A stretch of DNA of 64,000 bases from Opitutales bacterium. GTDB lineage: Bacteria > Verrucomicrobiota > Verrucomicrobiia > Opitutales > Intestinicryptomonadaceae. The notes under the pieces were generated by a model. The model saw only the letters and a program-made list of their open reading frames with translations. It was not told where the DNA came from and did no database searches. Shown here in pieces: positions 40,595 to 50,527 of the stretch (the stretch's first letter is position 1; the number at the start of each line of letters is the position of its first letter). The DNA is taken from contig SUVP01000006.1 of NCBI GenBank assembly GCA_015061945.1, positions 1 through 64,000 of the forward strand, in the 5' to 3' direction. The translations under genes and the position numbers were made by a program.

Positions 40595-43180
40595 ATGGCA
40601 AAGAGCGAAAAAAAAGGCGAGAAAATAACTCCGATGATGGAGCAATACTGGAGTATACGCAATACACTTGCGAGCGATACACTGCTATTGTTTCGTCTGG
40701 GCGATTTTTATGAAATGTTTTATGAAGATGCAGTTGAGGGTTCTCGAATACTCGGCATAACGCTTACAAAACGTCAGAACTACCCAATGGCTGGCATTCC
40801 GTATCACGCTGCCGACCAATATATCCCAAAGATTTTACAAGCTGGTAAAAAAGTTGCAATTTGCGACCAAAACGAGATTCCAAAACCTGGGCAACTTGTA
40901 AAACGTTCGCTCACACGCATTCTCACTGCAGGCACGACAATCGAAGATAGTCAGCTCGATAGCAAGAGTGGAAATTTCACAATGGCTATTGATATAGATT
41001 CTTCTCGAAAACTTTTTGCGTCGTGGCTCGATTTGAGTACGGCAGAATTTTATTGTGCAGAGTTTGAAAAACCCGAAGATTTTTTGCCGATTCTGTCGGC
41101 GTTTAATCCAAAAGAAATTATCTTGCCCGAAGATGCATCAAGACGTTGGGCAGAAAACGCAAGTCTTGCAACGTGGTATGCAATGTTCCGCAGTGTGATT
41201 GATATAACACCCGTAACACTCTTGCACGATTACCGATTTGAACCATCGTGGGGATCGGCACAAATACAAGATACACTCGGTGTTTTAACCCTCGAAGGTT
41301 TCGGTATAGAACGCAACTCGCGTCTGACTGGACCCGCAGGTGCTTTGATTTTTTATGCGACCGAAAACTTGCGTCAACGTCCACAAAATTTGAGAACCTT
41401 GCGTCGATTCTCTGGTAAGAAGTGCGTATTGATAGACCCTGCAACACAACGCAATCTTGAAATATTCCATTCTACAACAGGTTCACGTGAGGGTAGTTTG
41501 ATTTCTGTAATCGATAGAACACGAACTCACGCTGGGGCACGCTTGTTGGAAACATATTTGTCGACACCGTCGCTTGATGTCGATGAAATTTTCCGCCGTC
41601 AAAATATTGTATGGGAATTGTATTCAGCTCCGACAGAGTGTTCGCATTTGGAAGATAAACTTTCGCAAGTTCGAGATATTCCACGAATCTTATCTCGCTT
41701 GCAAAATCGTGTACGCAACCCTCGTGAGCTTTTGGCGTTGCAAATTACAATAGAGCAATTTGAGCCGATTAAAAAAGAATTGAAGAATGTCGGTGGTAGA
41801 TTGTGTTCAAAGCTTGCCGATGAAATTGGCGATTTTTCCGAGCCTTTGCAACTTTTGCAAAATGCACTTTCCGATGACGTGCCTTCAAAAATTCAAGAAG
41901 GCGGAGTTATCCGACAAGGCTTCGATGAAGAGCTTGATAGATTGCGTTCGCTGTCAAGCGACAATATGACGTGGCTTGCCGAATTGGAGCAGTCGGAACA
42001 AAAGCGTACTGGTATAAAAAATCTTCGTATAAAATATAATGGTGCGTTTGGGTATTTTATCGAAGTGACAAAATCGTATCTCGACCTTGTCCCACCTGAA
42101 TATATCCGCAAGCAAACAATGACAAATGCGGAACGTTTTACGACCGAAGATTTGCGAACAAAAGAACGTGAAATCTTGCACGCCGAAGAGCTTTCAAAAC
42201 AACGTGAAGAAGAACTTTTCCAATGGCTTGTTGAAAATTTGTTGCAGTATTCCGACGCACTCGCAGATGTTTCCGCAATACTCTCGCAAGTCGACGTATT
42301 CAGAGGCTGGGCAGAACTTTCTCGTGAGTGGGATTATTGCAAGCCAACTATTGACGAATCGGATACGATAGAAATTTTTGACGGCAGACACCCTGTTGTC
42401 GAACAGATGTTGCGTCGCGATAGAATCGGTTTGGCACGTTCAGAATCGTTTGTGCCGAACGACACTTTTCTTTCATCGACAAGCGAACAAATCGCACTGA
42501 TTACTGGTCCGAATATGGCTGGTAAATCGACGTACATTAGGCAGATTGCATTGATCGCATTGATGGCACAAATCGGTTGTTTTGTGCCAGCAAAAAAATG
42601 TACGATGGGTATTGTCGATAGAATTTTTAGTCGTGTTGGTGCATCGGACGAACTCTCACGAGGAAACTCGACTTTTATGGTCGAGATGAATGAAACTGCA
42701 AATATTCTCAACAATGCAACAGATCGCTCGCTAATTATCCTCGACGAAATCGGTCGTGGAACAAGTACGTACGACGGTTTGAGTATTGCGTGGGCAGTTG
42801 TAGAGTTTATCCATGGGGGTGGTTCAAAAGGTCCGAAAACATTGTTCGCAACACACTATCATGAAATAACCAAGCTCGACGATGCTTTGCCACGCTTGGC
42901 GAATTATCGTGTCTGTGTGAAAGAATGGAACGACGAAATTATTTTTGTTAGAAAGATTGAGAAAGGTGCAGCAGATAAATCATATGGTATTCAAGTTGCA
43001 CGTTTAGCTGGTCTCCCGCAAAAAGTAATTGATAGGGCAAAACAAGTTTTGTCTGAACTCGAGTCTGAAGGTGGGTCGATTGCGGTGAATCTCGGGGCGG
43101 TATCTCGTCCGAAACAGAAACGCAAAGAAAAAAATAATCCAGACGGCGAAAGCAATTTCAAACAACTCTCACTTTTTTAA
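40595..43180 (+). CDS. mutS: DNA mismatch repair protein MutS
   Basis: Recognises mismatched bases and starts repair. All domains are in order over 861 residues: mismatch-binding domain with the F-x-E motif (LGDFYEMF near residue 35), connector, core, clamp, and the ABC-type ATPase. The ATPase has Walker A GPNMAGKST near residue 640 and Walker B with LIILDEIGRGTSTYDG near 715. A perfect TATAAT lies at 40576-40581, 14 bases before the start, but no matching -35 box is seen. No mutL lies nearby. Confidence 0.96.
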   Translation: MAKSEKKGEKITPMMEQYWSIRNTLASDTLLLFRLGDFYEMFYEDAVEGSRILGITLTKRQNYPMAGIPYHAADQYIPKILQAGKKVAICDQNEIPKPGQLVKRSLTRILTAGTTIEDSQLDSKSGNFTMAIDIDSSRKLFASWLDLSTAEFYCAEFEKPEDFLPILSAFNPKEIILPEDASRRWAENASLATWYAMFRSVIDITPVTLLHDYRFEPSWGSAQIQDTLGVLTLEGFGIERNSRLTGPAGALIFYATENLRQRPQNLRTLRRFSGKKCVLIDPATQRNLEIFHSTTGSREGSLISVIDRTRTHAGARLLETYLSTPSLDVDEIFRRQNIVWELYSAPTECSHLEDKLSQVRDIPRILSRLQNRVRNPRELLALQITIEQFEPIKKELKNVGGRLCSKLADEIGDFSEPLQLLQNALSDDVPSKIQEGGVIRQGFDEELDRLRSLSSDNMTWLAELEQSEQKRTGIKNLRIKYNGAFGYFIEVTKSYLDLVPPEYIRKQTMTNAERFTTEDLRTKEREILHAEELSKQREEELFQWLVENLLQYSDALADVSAILSQVDVFRGWAELSREWDYCKPTIDESDTIEIFDGRHPVVEQMLRRDRIGLARSESFVPNDTFLSSTSEQIALITGPNMAGKSTYIRQIALIALMAQIGCFVPAKKCTMGIVDRIFSRVGASDELSRGNSTFMVEMNETANILNNATDRSLIILDEIGRGTSTYDGLSIAWAVVEFIHGGGSKGPKTLFATHYHEITKLDDALPRLANYRVCVKEWNDEIIFVRKIEKGAADKSYGIQVARLAGLPQKVIDRAKQVLSELESEGGSIAVNLGAVSRPKQKRKEKNNPDGESNFKQLSLF

Positions 43181-43191
43181 CAAACGCAAAA

Positions 43192-44682
43192 ATGGACGAA
43201 AAAGAACAATCGCTCAAAGAGAAAGTTCGCAAGCTTCCAACTTCAAGCGGAGTTTATGTGATGAAAGATAAACTCGGGAGCGTTATATATATCGGCAAAG
43301 CAAAAAATTTGCGTCAACGTGTTCGCTCATATTTTATGCCGTCGTATAGAAATAGAGTGAATCCAAAAATTGTATCGCTGACAAAATGTATTGCCGATTT
43401 AGAATTTCATACAACTCGCGACGAACAGTCGGCACTCGTTCTCGAAAGTCAGCTTATCAAGAAGTGGAAACCTCGTTATAATACGCTCGAAAAGGATAAT
43501 AAAAATTTTTTGCTATTGCGTGTCGAAATGTTCCGACCTCTTCCACGATTCACTTTTGATAGAAATAAACGTGAGGATAACTCGCTGTACTTCGGACCAT
43601 ATTTGGATACAAAAGCACTTCGCAGTGCCTTACAAGAAATCAAAAAAAATTTTGGTATACTTTTGTCGGACGCAAAACCAAAGCAAAATGACGACGGCTT
43701 GTGGATTTTATACGATGACGCTCGTAGCGAAATATCGAAGTTTCCAAACGTCGTCAGCAAGGAAGAATACGCTGAACGTGTCGAAAAAGCTCTCGACTAT
43801 TTGCGTGGCAAAGATAAAGAACGCATAGAAGAATTGCGAAAAAAAATGTTGGAAGCATCTGCCGAAGAAAAATTTGAATTGGCAGGGAAATTCCGAGATT
43901 TAATTTTCGCAATAGAAGAAACTCGCAAGGGAAATGCTCGAGCTAATCAAGATGTTGATATTTCACGAACATCGCCACGCATTGCAATGCTCGCACTCGA
44001 TTCGCTGAAGAAAACACTTCAAATGGAAAAAGAGCCTCGCAGTATCGAGTGCTTTGATATCTCGCATATTTCAGGAAGTTTTTGCGTGGCGTCGTGCGTG
44101 CATTTTGATGACGGCGAACCTGCAAAAAATAAATATGTTCACTTTAAAATAAAATCGTTTATCGGCAACGATGATTATCGTGCTATGGAAGAAGTTGTCG
44201 GCAGACGCTATCGTCGCCTTGTAGACGAGGGAAAACCTTTGCCAGATTTAATCCTAATCGACGGCGGGAAAGGGCAGGTTTTTTCGGCAATGAAAGCTTT
44301 TGACTCGGCAGGAATAAAACCGCCAACACTTGCAGGTCTCGCAGAAAAAGAAGAAATAATTATAACCGAAAATTTTGAAGAGAAAAAACTATCGAGACGC
44401 CACGAAGGCTTGAAATTACTTCAAAGAGTTAGAGACGAAGCACACCGATTTGCTAATTCATTTAATGCGTCGTTGCGTTCAAAAAAAATTCGAGAAAGTA
44501 TACTCGACGATATTTCGGGACTCGGCGAAAAAAGAAAAAACGCACTTTTAAAATATTTTGGATCTATCGCAAAAATAAAAAGTGCTACTATCGAAGAATT
44601 GCGTAAGGTTGAGGGTGTCGGCTTTGAAACAGCATGCGTGATACGCGATTTTCTCGACGCAAATTTCCCTCCAGAAAAATGA
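43192..44682 (+). CDS. uvrC: Excinuclease ABC subunit C, short form
   Basis: Makes both incisions in nucleotide excision repair. An N-terminal GIY-YIG nuclease domain (GVYVMKD...VIYIGKAKNLRQR, about residues 20-95), a UVR motif (EKFELAGKFRDLI near 224), and the RNase H-like UvrC domain (IECFDISHISGS near 289, LILIDGGKGQ near 359) are present. Paired helix-hairpin-helix motifs close the protein. It has 496 residues against about 600 usually; the middle region between GIY-YIG and UVR is shortened. It follows mutS after 11 bases, a natural repair pair. Confidence 0.93.
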   Translation: MDEKEQSLKEKVRKLPTSSGVYVMKDKLGSVIYIGKAKNLRQRVRSYFMPSYRNRVNPKIVSLTKCIADLEFHTTRDEQSALVLESQLIKKWKPRYNTLEKDNKNFLLLRVEMFRPLPRFTFDRNKREDNSLYFGPYLDTKALRSALQEIKKNFGILLSDAKPKQNDDGLWILYDDARSEISKFPNVVSKEEYAERVEKALDYLRGKDKERIEELRKKMLEASAEEKFELAGKFRDLIFAIEETRKGNARANQDVDISRTSPRIAMLALDSLKKTLQMEKEPRSIECFDISHISGSFCVASCVHFDDGEPAKNKYVHFKIKSFIGNDDYRAMEEVVGRRYRRLVDEGKPLPDLILIDGGKGQVFSAMKAFDSAGIKPPTLAGLAEKEEIIITENFEEKKLSRRHEGLKLLQRVRDEAHRFANSFNASLRSKKIRESILDDISGLGEKRKNALLKYFGSIAKIKSATIEELRKVEGVGFETACVIRDFLDANFPPEK

Positions 44683-45515
44683 GCAACGCAAAAATATATC
44701 GTGGACGTATCGCTCCTACTCCGTCTGGATTATTGCACATCGGACACGCTCAAACTTTTCGCATTGCGTGCCAACGTGCGAAGGAGAACAACGGGAAAAT
44801 TATTTTGCGAATTGAAGATATAGATTCTGCTCGTTGCAAAGAAGAATATGTGAATTCAGCGATAGAAGATTTGAAATCTATCGGGCTGGACTGGGATGAG
44901 GGCGATGACAAAGGTGGAGAGTTTGCCCCGTATACGCAGAGTTTACGTCTCAATTATTATTGGTCGCTCGTCGAAAAATTGTCAGAGAAAAAATGTATTT
45001 ATCCGTCGTCGGTATCGCGTATGCAGATAAAATCTATGGGGAGAAATCCGGCTCGTGAATTTGATTTCTGCGAAACTGAACAAATTTTCCCCGAGGAATT
45101 GCGTTCCACTTCGCAAAGAACAAGTGATGTTGAAAATGCAAAGAATTTAAATTGGCGTTTTGCTGTTCCAAATGGTCGGGTTGTGAAATTTGTGGATAAC
45201 AATTTTGGCGAAATGGAATTTGTAGCTGGCGAAGATTTTGGCGATTTTCTTGTGTGGCGTAAAAGTGCAGAGCCGTCGTATGAGCTTGCTGTTGTCGCCG
45301 ATGATGTGGCGATGAAAATTACTGAAGTTGTCAGAGGGAAAGATTTGTTGCTTTCAACAGCTCGACAAATTTTACTTTATGAAGCGTTGGGTTTTGATGT
45401 GCCAGAATTTTATCACTGTGAGCTTTTGCGTGGCGAGAATGGCGAAAAAATCTCGAAGTCGTCGCTACTAAAAAGCGGGGAGAATCGCTGGCTTATTCGC
45501 AATTTGCACAAGTAG
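44679..45515 (+). CDS. gluQ: Glutamyl-queuosine tRNA(Asp) synthetase
   Basis: Truncated glutamyl-tRNA synthetase paralogue (278 residues) that attaches glutamate to queuosine in the tRNA(Asp) anticodon. It keeps only the catalytic Rossmann domain: IAPTPSGLLHIGHA contains the HIGH motif, RIEDID follows, and EKISKSS is the KMSKS equivalent. The anticodon-binding half of GluRS is absent. The zinc-ligand region found in Escherichia coli GluQ is largely replaced here (KCIYPSSVSRMQ). The start overlaps the uvrC stop (ATGA). Its 3' end overlaps the convergent gene by 23 bases. Confidence 0.88.
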   Translation: MSNAKIYRGRIAPTPSGLLHIGHAQTFRIACQRAKENNGKIILRIEDIDSARCKEEYVNSAIEDLKSIGLDWDEGDDKGGEFAPYTQSLRLNYYWSLVEKLSEKKCIYPSSVSRMQIKSMGRNPAREFDFCETEQIFPEELRSTSQRTSDVENAKNLNWRFAVPNGRVVKFVDNNFGEMEFVAGEDFGDFLVWRKSAEPSYELAVVADDVAMKITEVVRGKDLLLSTARQILLYEALGFDVPEFYHCELLRGENGEKISKSSLLKSGENRWLIRNLHK

Positions 45516-46563
45516 AAATAAACTGAGCGATACGTTTTGCGTCGTCCGTAGAATGTCTGAAATCAAGGGGGATTGCAAGCAAGGTGTCGCACTCTTGGTG
45601 TGCTTGTTTTGATACTTCATTTCCTAAACCGCCCCAATAAATTGAGGGCATTGCACCAATTTCAAAAAGTGCGTTGTGGCACTTGTCTCGCAACTGCATA
45701 GACGAAAATTTTAGGATAGGATTAAACGCACTTGCAGGGTCGTCGGTATTAAAAAATTTTCTATTAAGTTCGATACAAACATTTGAATCTGCAAAATTCT
45801 CGCAAAATATTTTAATGTTATCGGATGTCCTTTTTGCGATTTTAGCAAGGTCGAGTTGTTGCAAAATTTCAAAAGAAAATTTTGATATACGAGAAACAGA
45901 GTGCTTGCCGTCGAGCTTGTTTTCGCCCGAATAATAGAGTTTATTGACTACTTCGTTGTAGCCATTTGTGCTTTGTAAAGCCGAAGCCAAAAGCATATCT
46001 GTTGCGAAGTCGGCAGTGTCTCCACCCGATTGAAATATTTTTTTAGGCGACATATTTTTTGCTCGCAAATATCCGCCGTCAATTAACGGAAGCGATTTGC
46101 GAAGCGACGCAAACGTGTAATCGGCTTGCGAGTTCAACGCCCATTGCGAGAATGGTGCGTGCGAGTGGTCTTCAATTACAATGAGTTTTTTGTTTTGCGA
46201 TGAAAGCCAATCTTGCCAAGTTGCGAAACGTCGCAAACCGAAAAAATTTACAATCAAAATGGCATCGTTTTCGTTTGGCGTTAGCGATTGAAAATGTGGT
46301 TCTTTTTCCGACGGATAATCGAGATAAAATTTTATATGTATAAGTTTCTTTAGCGTGCGAACGACGCTTGGGCAGAAATATTCAGGTATCCAGAGTGTTT
46401 GCGAATCTGAAAAATTCTCGATTTTTAAAATTCTGAACAAGGCATCACGTCCGCTTGAAAGTAATTCAAGAGGTGTGAGTATATCGCTCGATTTATCATT
46501 TTTCAAAAATGTGCCGTTTGGCAAAGGCATAAACCAAGTGATTTTTTCTGAAAATTTTTCCAT
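45493..46563 (-). CDS. DegT/DnrJ/EryC1-like PLP-dependent aminotransferase family protein
   Basis: 356 residues with the fold of sugar aminotransferases. A strand with IVIEDHSHAPFSQ supplies the PLP-ring aspartate. ADYTFASLRKSLPLIDGGYL has a lysine where these enzymes carry the Schiff-base lysine, followed by the usual GG after an acidic residue. Sequence is diverged, and the lysine context (LRKSLP instead of the usual H-x-x-K) is unusual. It is encoded alone between convergent gluQ and the divergent helicase gene, without sugar-synthesis neighbours. The substrate is unknown, and a non-catalytic role is possible. Confidence 0.6.
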   Translation of the reverse strand: MEKFSEKITWFMPLPNGTFLKNDKSSDILTPLELLSSGRDALFRILKIENFSDSQTLWIPEYFCPSVVRTLKKLIHIKFYLDYPSEKEPHFQSLTPNENDAILIVNFFGLRRFATWQDWLSSQNKKLIVIEDHSHAPFSQWALNSQADYTFASLRKSLPLIDGGYLRAKNMSPKKIFQSGGDTADFATDMLLASALQSTNGYNEVVNKLYYSGENKLDGKHSVSRISKFSFEILQQLDLAKIAKRTSDNIKIFCENFADSNVCIELNRKFFNTDDPASAFNPILKFSSMQLRDKCHNALFEIGAMPSIYWGGLGNEVSKQAHQECDTLLAIPLDFRHSTDDAKRIAQFISTCANCE

Positions 46564-46605
46564 AATTATGTTGCAAGTGATAGCAAATCAAAGATGCTCA
46601 TTCAA

Positions 46606-46628
46606 TCGCATTTTTATTTTTAATGCGA
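46606..46628. promoter_or_regulatory. Inverted repeat in the divergent intergenic region
   Basis: TCGCATT (46606-46612) pairs with AATGCGA (46622-46628) around nine A/T bases, between the divergently transcribed aminotransferase-like and helicase genes. It could be an operator or a small hairpin. No clear promoter pair was identified beside it. Confidence 0.25.
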
Positions 46629-46682
46629 GTGTGCGAATTTTTATTTTGATAAATTCAGTGCGTAAATTAAAAAATTTTTATT

Positions 46683-48155
46683 ATGGAAAATAAAGAAAAA
46701 TCCACATTCAAAAATCTTGGACTTTCAGAGAAAATCTTGCGTGCTGTTGAAAATGCAGGGTACGAAAAACCGTCGCCAATTCAGCAAATGGCGATTCCGT
46801 CGATTTTAAAAGGTCGCGATATTTTCGGTTGTGCACAGACTGGAACTGGCAAAACTGCGGCGTTTGCGTTGCCCATTATGCAAATGCTCGATGAACGTGG
46901 AAATTATCCGCAACCAATGCAATTTAGAGCTTTGATTTTAACGCCTACTCGTGAGCTTGCCGAACAGATTGCATCAAATATTTCAGTGTTTGGCAAAGGT
47001 ATGGATTTTTCGATATGCAAGGCGTATGGCGGAGTATCGCTTAATCCGCAAATAAAAATTCTTGCGAATGGAGTTGATATTTTGGTTGCAACACCAGGGC
47101 GTTTGCTCGACTTGTTTGCACAAAAGAAATTGAACTTTGGCGGAGTGGAATATCTTGTCTTGGACGAAGCTGACCGAATGCTCGATATGGGCTTTATTAA
47201 AGACATCAAAAAGATTTGTACAGCGTTGCCAAAAGAGCGTCAATCTATGCTTTTTTCGGCTACTCTTTCGACCGAGATTGAGTCGCTCGCAAAAGGGATT
47301 GTTCGCAACCCAGAAAGAATTTCTGTTTCTCCCGACAAGCCAACGGTAGAAAAAATCTCGCAGAAAATTGCATACATTGAGTTGGAAAACAAATTTGCAC
47401 TTCTCGAAAAAATGATGAAAGCAAGAATCTCGAAACAAGATGATTCTCTTGCTTTGATTTTTTGCAGGACAAAACACGGAGCAAATAAACTTGCGAAAAG
47501 GCTTTGTAGAATTGGGCTTAATGCTGATGCAATTCATGGCAATAAATCGCAATCGGCACGTCAAAATGCGTTGAACCGATTTAAGCGACGTGAAACTCGC
47601 ATACTTGTTGCGACCGATATTGCGGCACGCGGAATCGATGTTAAAGATATGTCGCTTGTGGTAAATTTTGACTTGCCCGAAGAAGCCGAAACTTACGTTC
47701 ACAGAATTGGTCGAACAGCGAGAGCTGAAGCAGACGGCGAAGCAATCTCTTTTTGTACCACTGACGACGCACATCTTTTGCGTGCAATCATCAAATTTAT
47801 AAAAAAGGAAATTGCTACGCTTGTAGATAATCCGTATCACTCGGATTCAGCAGAGAAAGCGTCGAACTTAAAAACGATTTTATCGAACAAAGCACAATCG
47901 GTTGCAAAGAAAATTACACAAATTGCCGATGCCCCAGCACGCCGAAAAAATGGAGGCAAAACAGATTTTTCTGGAAGAAGAGAAAAGTCGACAAAAACAA
48001 ATTCTCGCAAGAAATTTTCAGAAAAGAAAATCGGTGGAGTGTTGAAACAAAAAATGAAACGTGCGTCTTCAAAAGATTTTCAAAAGACGCACGGTGCAAA
48101 AAAATCAATATGGTCAGCCTTAAAAAATAAAGCTGGAAAATTTAAAAAGCGATAG
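46683..48155 (+). CDS. DEAD-box ATP-dependent RNA helicase
   Basis: 490 residues with all helicase motifs in order: Q-motif PSPIQQMAIPSIL, motif I AQTGTGKT near residue 57, PTRELAEQ, motif II VLDEADRMLDMGF near 158, motif III FSATLS. ATDIAARGID and motif VI HRIGRTAR follow. A basic tail of about 110 residues rich in Lys, Arg and Ser probably binds RNA. The pattern is closest to the RhlE group. Roles in ribosome assembly or mRNA turnover are typical of the family. The stop lies 2 bases from the stop of the convergent receptor gene. Confidence 0.92.
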   Translation: MENKEKSTFKNLGLSEKILRAVENAGYEKPSPIQQMAIPSILKGRDIFGCAQTGTGKTAAFALPIMQMLDERGNYPQPMQFRALILTPTRELAEQIASNISVFGKGMDFSICKAYGGVSLNPQIKILANGVDILVATPGRLLDLFAQKKLNFGGVEYLVLDEADRMLDMGFIKDIKKICTALPKERQSMLFSATLSTEIESLAKGIVRNPERISVSPDKPTVEKISQKIAYIELENKFALLEKMMKARISKQDDSLALIFCRTKHGANKLAKRLCRIGLNADAIHGNKSQSARQNALNRFKRRETRILVATDIAARGIDVKDMSLVVNFDLPEEAETYVHRIGRTARAEADGEAISFCTTDDAHLLRAIIKFIKKEIATLVDNPYHSDSAEKASNLKTILSNKAQSVAKKITQIADAPARRKNGGKTDFSGRREKSTKTNSRKKFSEKKIGGVLKQKMKRASSKDFQKTHGAKKSIWSALKNKAGKFKKR

Positions 48156-48157
48156 AA

Positions 48158-50197
48158 TTAGAATTTAATTTCTATCCCACAACGTAAAGTACGACCAGGG
48201 TCGACATACCACGATGTTAAGGCTCCGCCTGTTTGCCAATCGAGATAGGTTGACGCATACGAGCAATTCATATGGTTTGTGAGGTTTGACACTGCAAAGA
48301 AAAGGCGTGCGTGTTCGCAAGGATAGATGTTCACAGTTAAGTCTAAACTATAACTTTCTGGAATTTTATCTGTCGATACATTTCCCAAGTCGGCATAATT
48401 TTCTTTGTATTGCGAGCTATTCCAAATGAAATTTAATTCAACCATAAAGTAGTCGATAGGCTTTACCCACAAGCCCGACTTCGACATAATATCTGGCACC
48501 ATTGCAACTGTCTTATTTTTGTATGGCCCTGAATCGTATTCGGCATCGACAAATGTCCACGAGGTGAACGCTCCGACTTTCTTTTCATAATCATATCCCA
48601 AACGGAATTGTGCACCGTAGCGATTTGTATCGCCAATATTCTTGTTTGCAAACGTTGTGCCGTCGTAAGCGATTTCGTCGTTCAAGTGCATATAGAACAA
48701 ACTTGTATTAAATACGAATCCGTCTTTTGAAAAGTTTGTGCCTATTTCATAATTTTGTCCGTGTTCGGGATCCAAATTAGAATTGTTATATTGGGGTCCC
48801 CAACCGTGAAGACTGAACCGTTCGTCGACTAATGGATAGTGATAAATTTGGTCGAAACGAACATAGACATTCCATTGTTCGTTGATTTTTGCATTCAATC
48901 CGAGTTGACCTGCAAAACCATTTACTAATTCATCATCGCTGAGAGAATCGTAGTTTGATGTCATATCGTTGACGACGGCTTCGTAGCGTCCCGACGCATT
49001 TATAGAAAATGTATCGTTGAGTTGTGCTTTACCGGCAACCCAAGGTGCGACTGTGAATCGGTCGATTTTAGAGTGGAGCGTTTTGTAATATGTACCCCAA
49101 TTTGTGTATGGACTTCGAGAAATACTGAGATGGTCGTAAGTGAAGTCGACACCACCTTCGGCATAACTTTCATCTTCTTCGCCTAAATAAATTCTATATT
49201 TGGGATCAAAGGAGAGCGTATACAATGTAGGTTCTGAAGTATACGAATATCCGTACGATTTTACATAATCATTAAAAACGGAATTATCTTTTATGTTTAA
49301 ACCCAAGTGAGCAGACCCTTCGCCAAAGGCAGTGTTGTTTTCCCACGAGAGCGATGCAGTGATGTAATCAACGCTATGTTCTTCTGTTTTTGTGAGATTA
49401 TTTGGATACAAATCTTTGAGTTCGGCAGCAGTGCCAGCAGTGATATATCCGGGCCACGATATGAACATATTGCCAAAGTTTATGTAAAGCCCGAGTTCGT
49501 TTTTTGTGTCGAGTTTTGCACCTGCACTAATTGTTACCGATTTATTCCAGTTGAGCGAGTCTTCAAAAAATCCGCTATCGTGAAAATAATTTGCACTGAC
49601 TGATGCGTAATAATCTTCCGTTGAATAATTGACAGTTCCATAGAATGAGTACTCGCCATATTCTCCGTATGTCGCACCGAAAGTTCCACCATTTTTGCCC
49701 CATTTTTTTGTCGTGATTTTTATCACACCACTTTCGGCGTAGTTGCCGTATGTTGCCGTTTGCGCGCCATAGAGAACTTCGATATTATCGATATCGTTAA
49801 CTTGAATTTGTCCCCAGTTAATACCACGCATATCGATGTTATTTAAACGTTGTCCGTCCAACAAAACGAGTACTCGCGATTGGCTATTTACGCCGAAACC
49901 ACGCATAGATGGTTGTCCCATAAAAGTACCACCACCAGTGTTGCGAATGAAGACATCGGAGTACCTATTGAGTACTTGCGAGGTGCTTGAAAGATTGCTA
50001 TCGGATATTTGTTCGGCACTGATATTTGTTGCGTTTACGGGCGACTCATAAAGCGAGTCCGAAAAACGCATTGCACTCACTTCGACAGGTGTGAGTTCAT
50101 CTGATGTATTGGCGATTTGCGTGTTTGTGTCGTCTGCAAAAGTTGAAAAACTTGCAGATAGAATTAAGCCACAAAAAGCAAGGTATTGTATATTCAT
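48158..50197 (-). CDS. btuB: TonB-dependent outer-membrane receptor, BtuB-type (cobalamin uptake)
   Basis: 679 residues from the ATG at 50197, preceded by GAGGAAAG. A signal peptide (about 1-21) is followed by a plug domain with SQVLNRYSDVFIRNTGGGTFMG, VLVLLDGQRLNN and NIEVLYGAQTATYGNYAESG. A long beta-barrel ends in RTLRCGIEIKF with the terminal phenylalanine. On sequence alone the ligand would be uncertain. The cobalamin riboswitch directly upstream on the same strand makes vitamin B12 or another corrinoid the likely cargo. A typical N-terminal TonB box is only weakly visible (DELTPVEVSAMRF). No btuCDF genes lie in the window. Confidence 0.85.
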   Translation of the reverse strand: MNIQYLAFCGLILSASFSTFADDTNTQIANTSDELTPVEVSAMRFSDSLYESPVNATNISAEQISDSNLSSTSQVLNRYSDVFIRNTGGGTFMGQPSMRGFGVNSQSRVLVLLDGQRLNNIDMRGINWGQIQVNDIDNIEVLYGAQTATYGNYAESGVIKITTKKWGKNGGTFGATYGEYGEYSFYGTVNYSTEDYYASVSANYFHDSGFFEDSLNWNKSVTISAGAKLDTKNELGLYINFGNMFISWPGYITAGTAAELKDLYPNNLTKTEEHSVDYITASLSWENNTAFGEGSAHLGLNIKDNSVFNDYVKSYGYSYTSEPTLYTLSFDPKYRIYLGEEDESYAEGGVDFTYDHLSISRSPYTNWGTYYKTLHSKIDRFTVAPWVAGKAQLNDTFSINASGRYEAVVNDMTSNYDSLSDDELVNGFAGQLGLNAKINEQWNVYVRFDQIYHYPLVDERFSLHGWGPQYNNSNLDPEHGQNYEIGTNFSKDGFVFNTSLFYMHLNDEIAYDGTTFANKNIGDTNRYGAQFRLGYDYEKKVGAFTSWTFVDAEYDSGPYKNKTVAMVPDIMSKSGLWVKPIDYFMVELNFIWNSSQYKENYADLGNVSTDKIPESYSLDLTVNIYPCEHARLFFAVSNLTNHMNCSYASTYLDWQTGGALTSWYVDPGRTLRCGIEIKF

Positions 50198-50262
50198 TTT
50201 GTCTTTCCTCATTACTTCGATTTGGATTTTTTCGAGGAAAGAATATTTCTAACTTTCGCTAT

Positions 50263-50490
50263 AAAACAAAAAGTGGATAGCGAGCAGTCCGTAAATCCTT
50301 TTCTCGAGATTATTGTTGGACTATCCTACACACACGTCTTCTGGCTTATTCCGTACCTAAAAATTAGGTGCAACCAACCTTCCCATTTTTCAACAGTGGT
50401 TTATTTGGTTGCTTCGAAAAATTACAGCGGCGAGACCGCGCTTGATTTTCACAAGTCTTCCGTTTGAGTAAGGATTTTTATTTAAAGAAC
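50263..50490 (-). promoter_or_regulatory. Cobalamin riboswitch upstream of the receptor gene
   Basis: On the minus strand the conserved B12-box core is clear: GGAAGACTTGTGAAAATC, then GCGCGGTCTCGCCGCTGTAA (50443-50424), and further on AAGCCAGAAGACGTGT (50346-50331), matching the aptamer consensus segments in the right order. The expression platform can form a stem between GGATAGTCC (50326-50318) and GGACT...ATCC (50290-50275, with a bulge). It is followed by ACTTTTTG, so binding of cobalamin probably ends transcription before the receptor gene. Confidence 0.88.
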
Positions 50491-50498
50491 GTAAATCG

Positions 50499-50525
50499 AT
50501 TTTAAATGTTGTCTATTTTTGTCAA
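50499..50525 (-). promoter_or_regulatory. Candidate promoter of the riboswitch-btuB transcript
   Basis: On the minus strand, a perfect TTGACA (50525-50520) stands two bases after the larB stop codon. It is followed by a 15-base spacer and TAAAAT (50504-50499), five of six -10 matches. The aptamer begins about 10 bases further on. This lets btuB be transcribed independently of the lar genes. The spacer is shorter than the ideal 17. Confidence 0.5.
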
Positions 50526-50527
50526 GG

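Noticed and set aside
43192-44682. Cho-type single nuclease instead of UvrC
   Set aside because: The RNase H-like UvrC domain and the helix-hairpin-helix motifs are both present; only the middle part is short.
46983-47840. Open frame of 285 codons on the minus strand
   Set aside because: It lies antisense to the DEAD-box helicase gene and its translation shows no domain or sensible composition.
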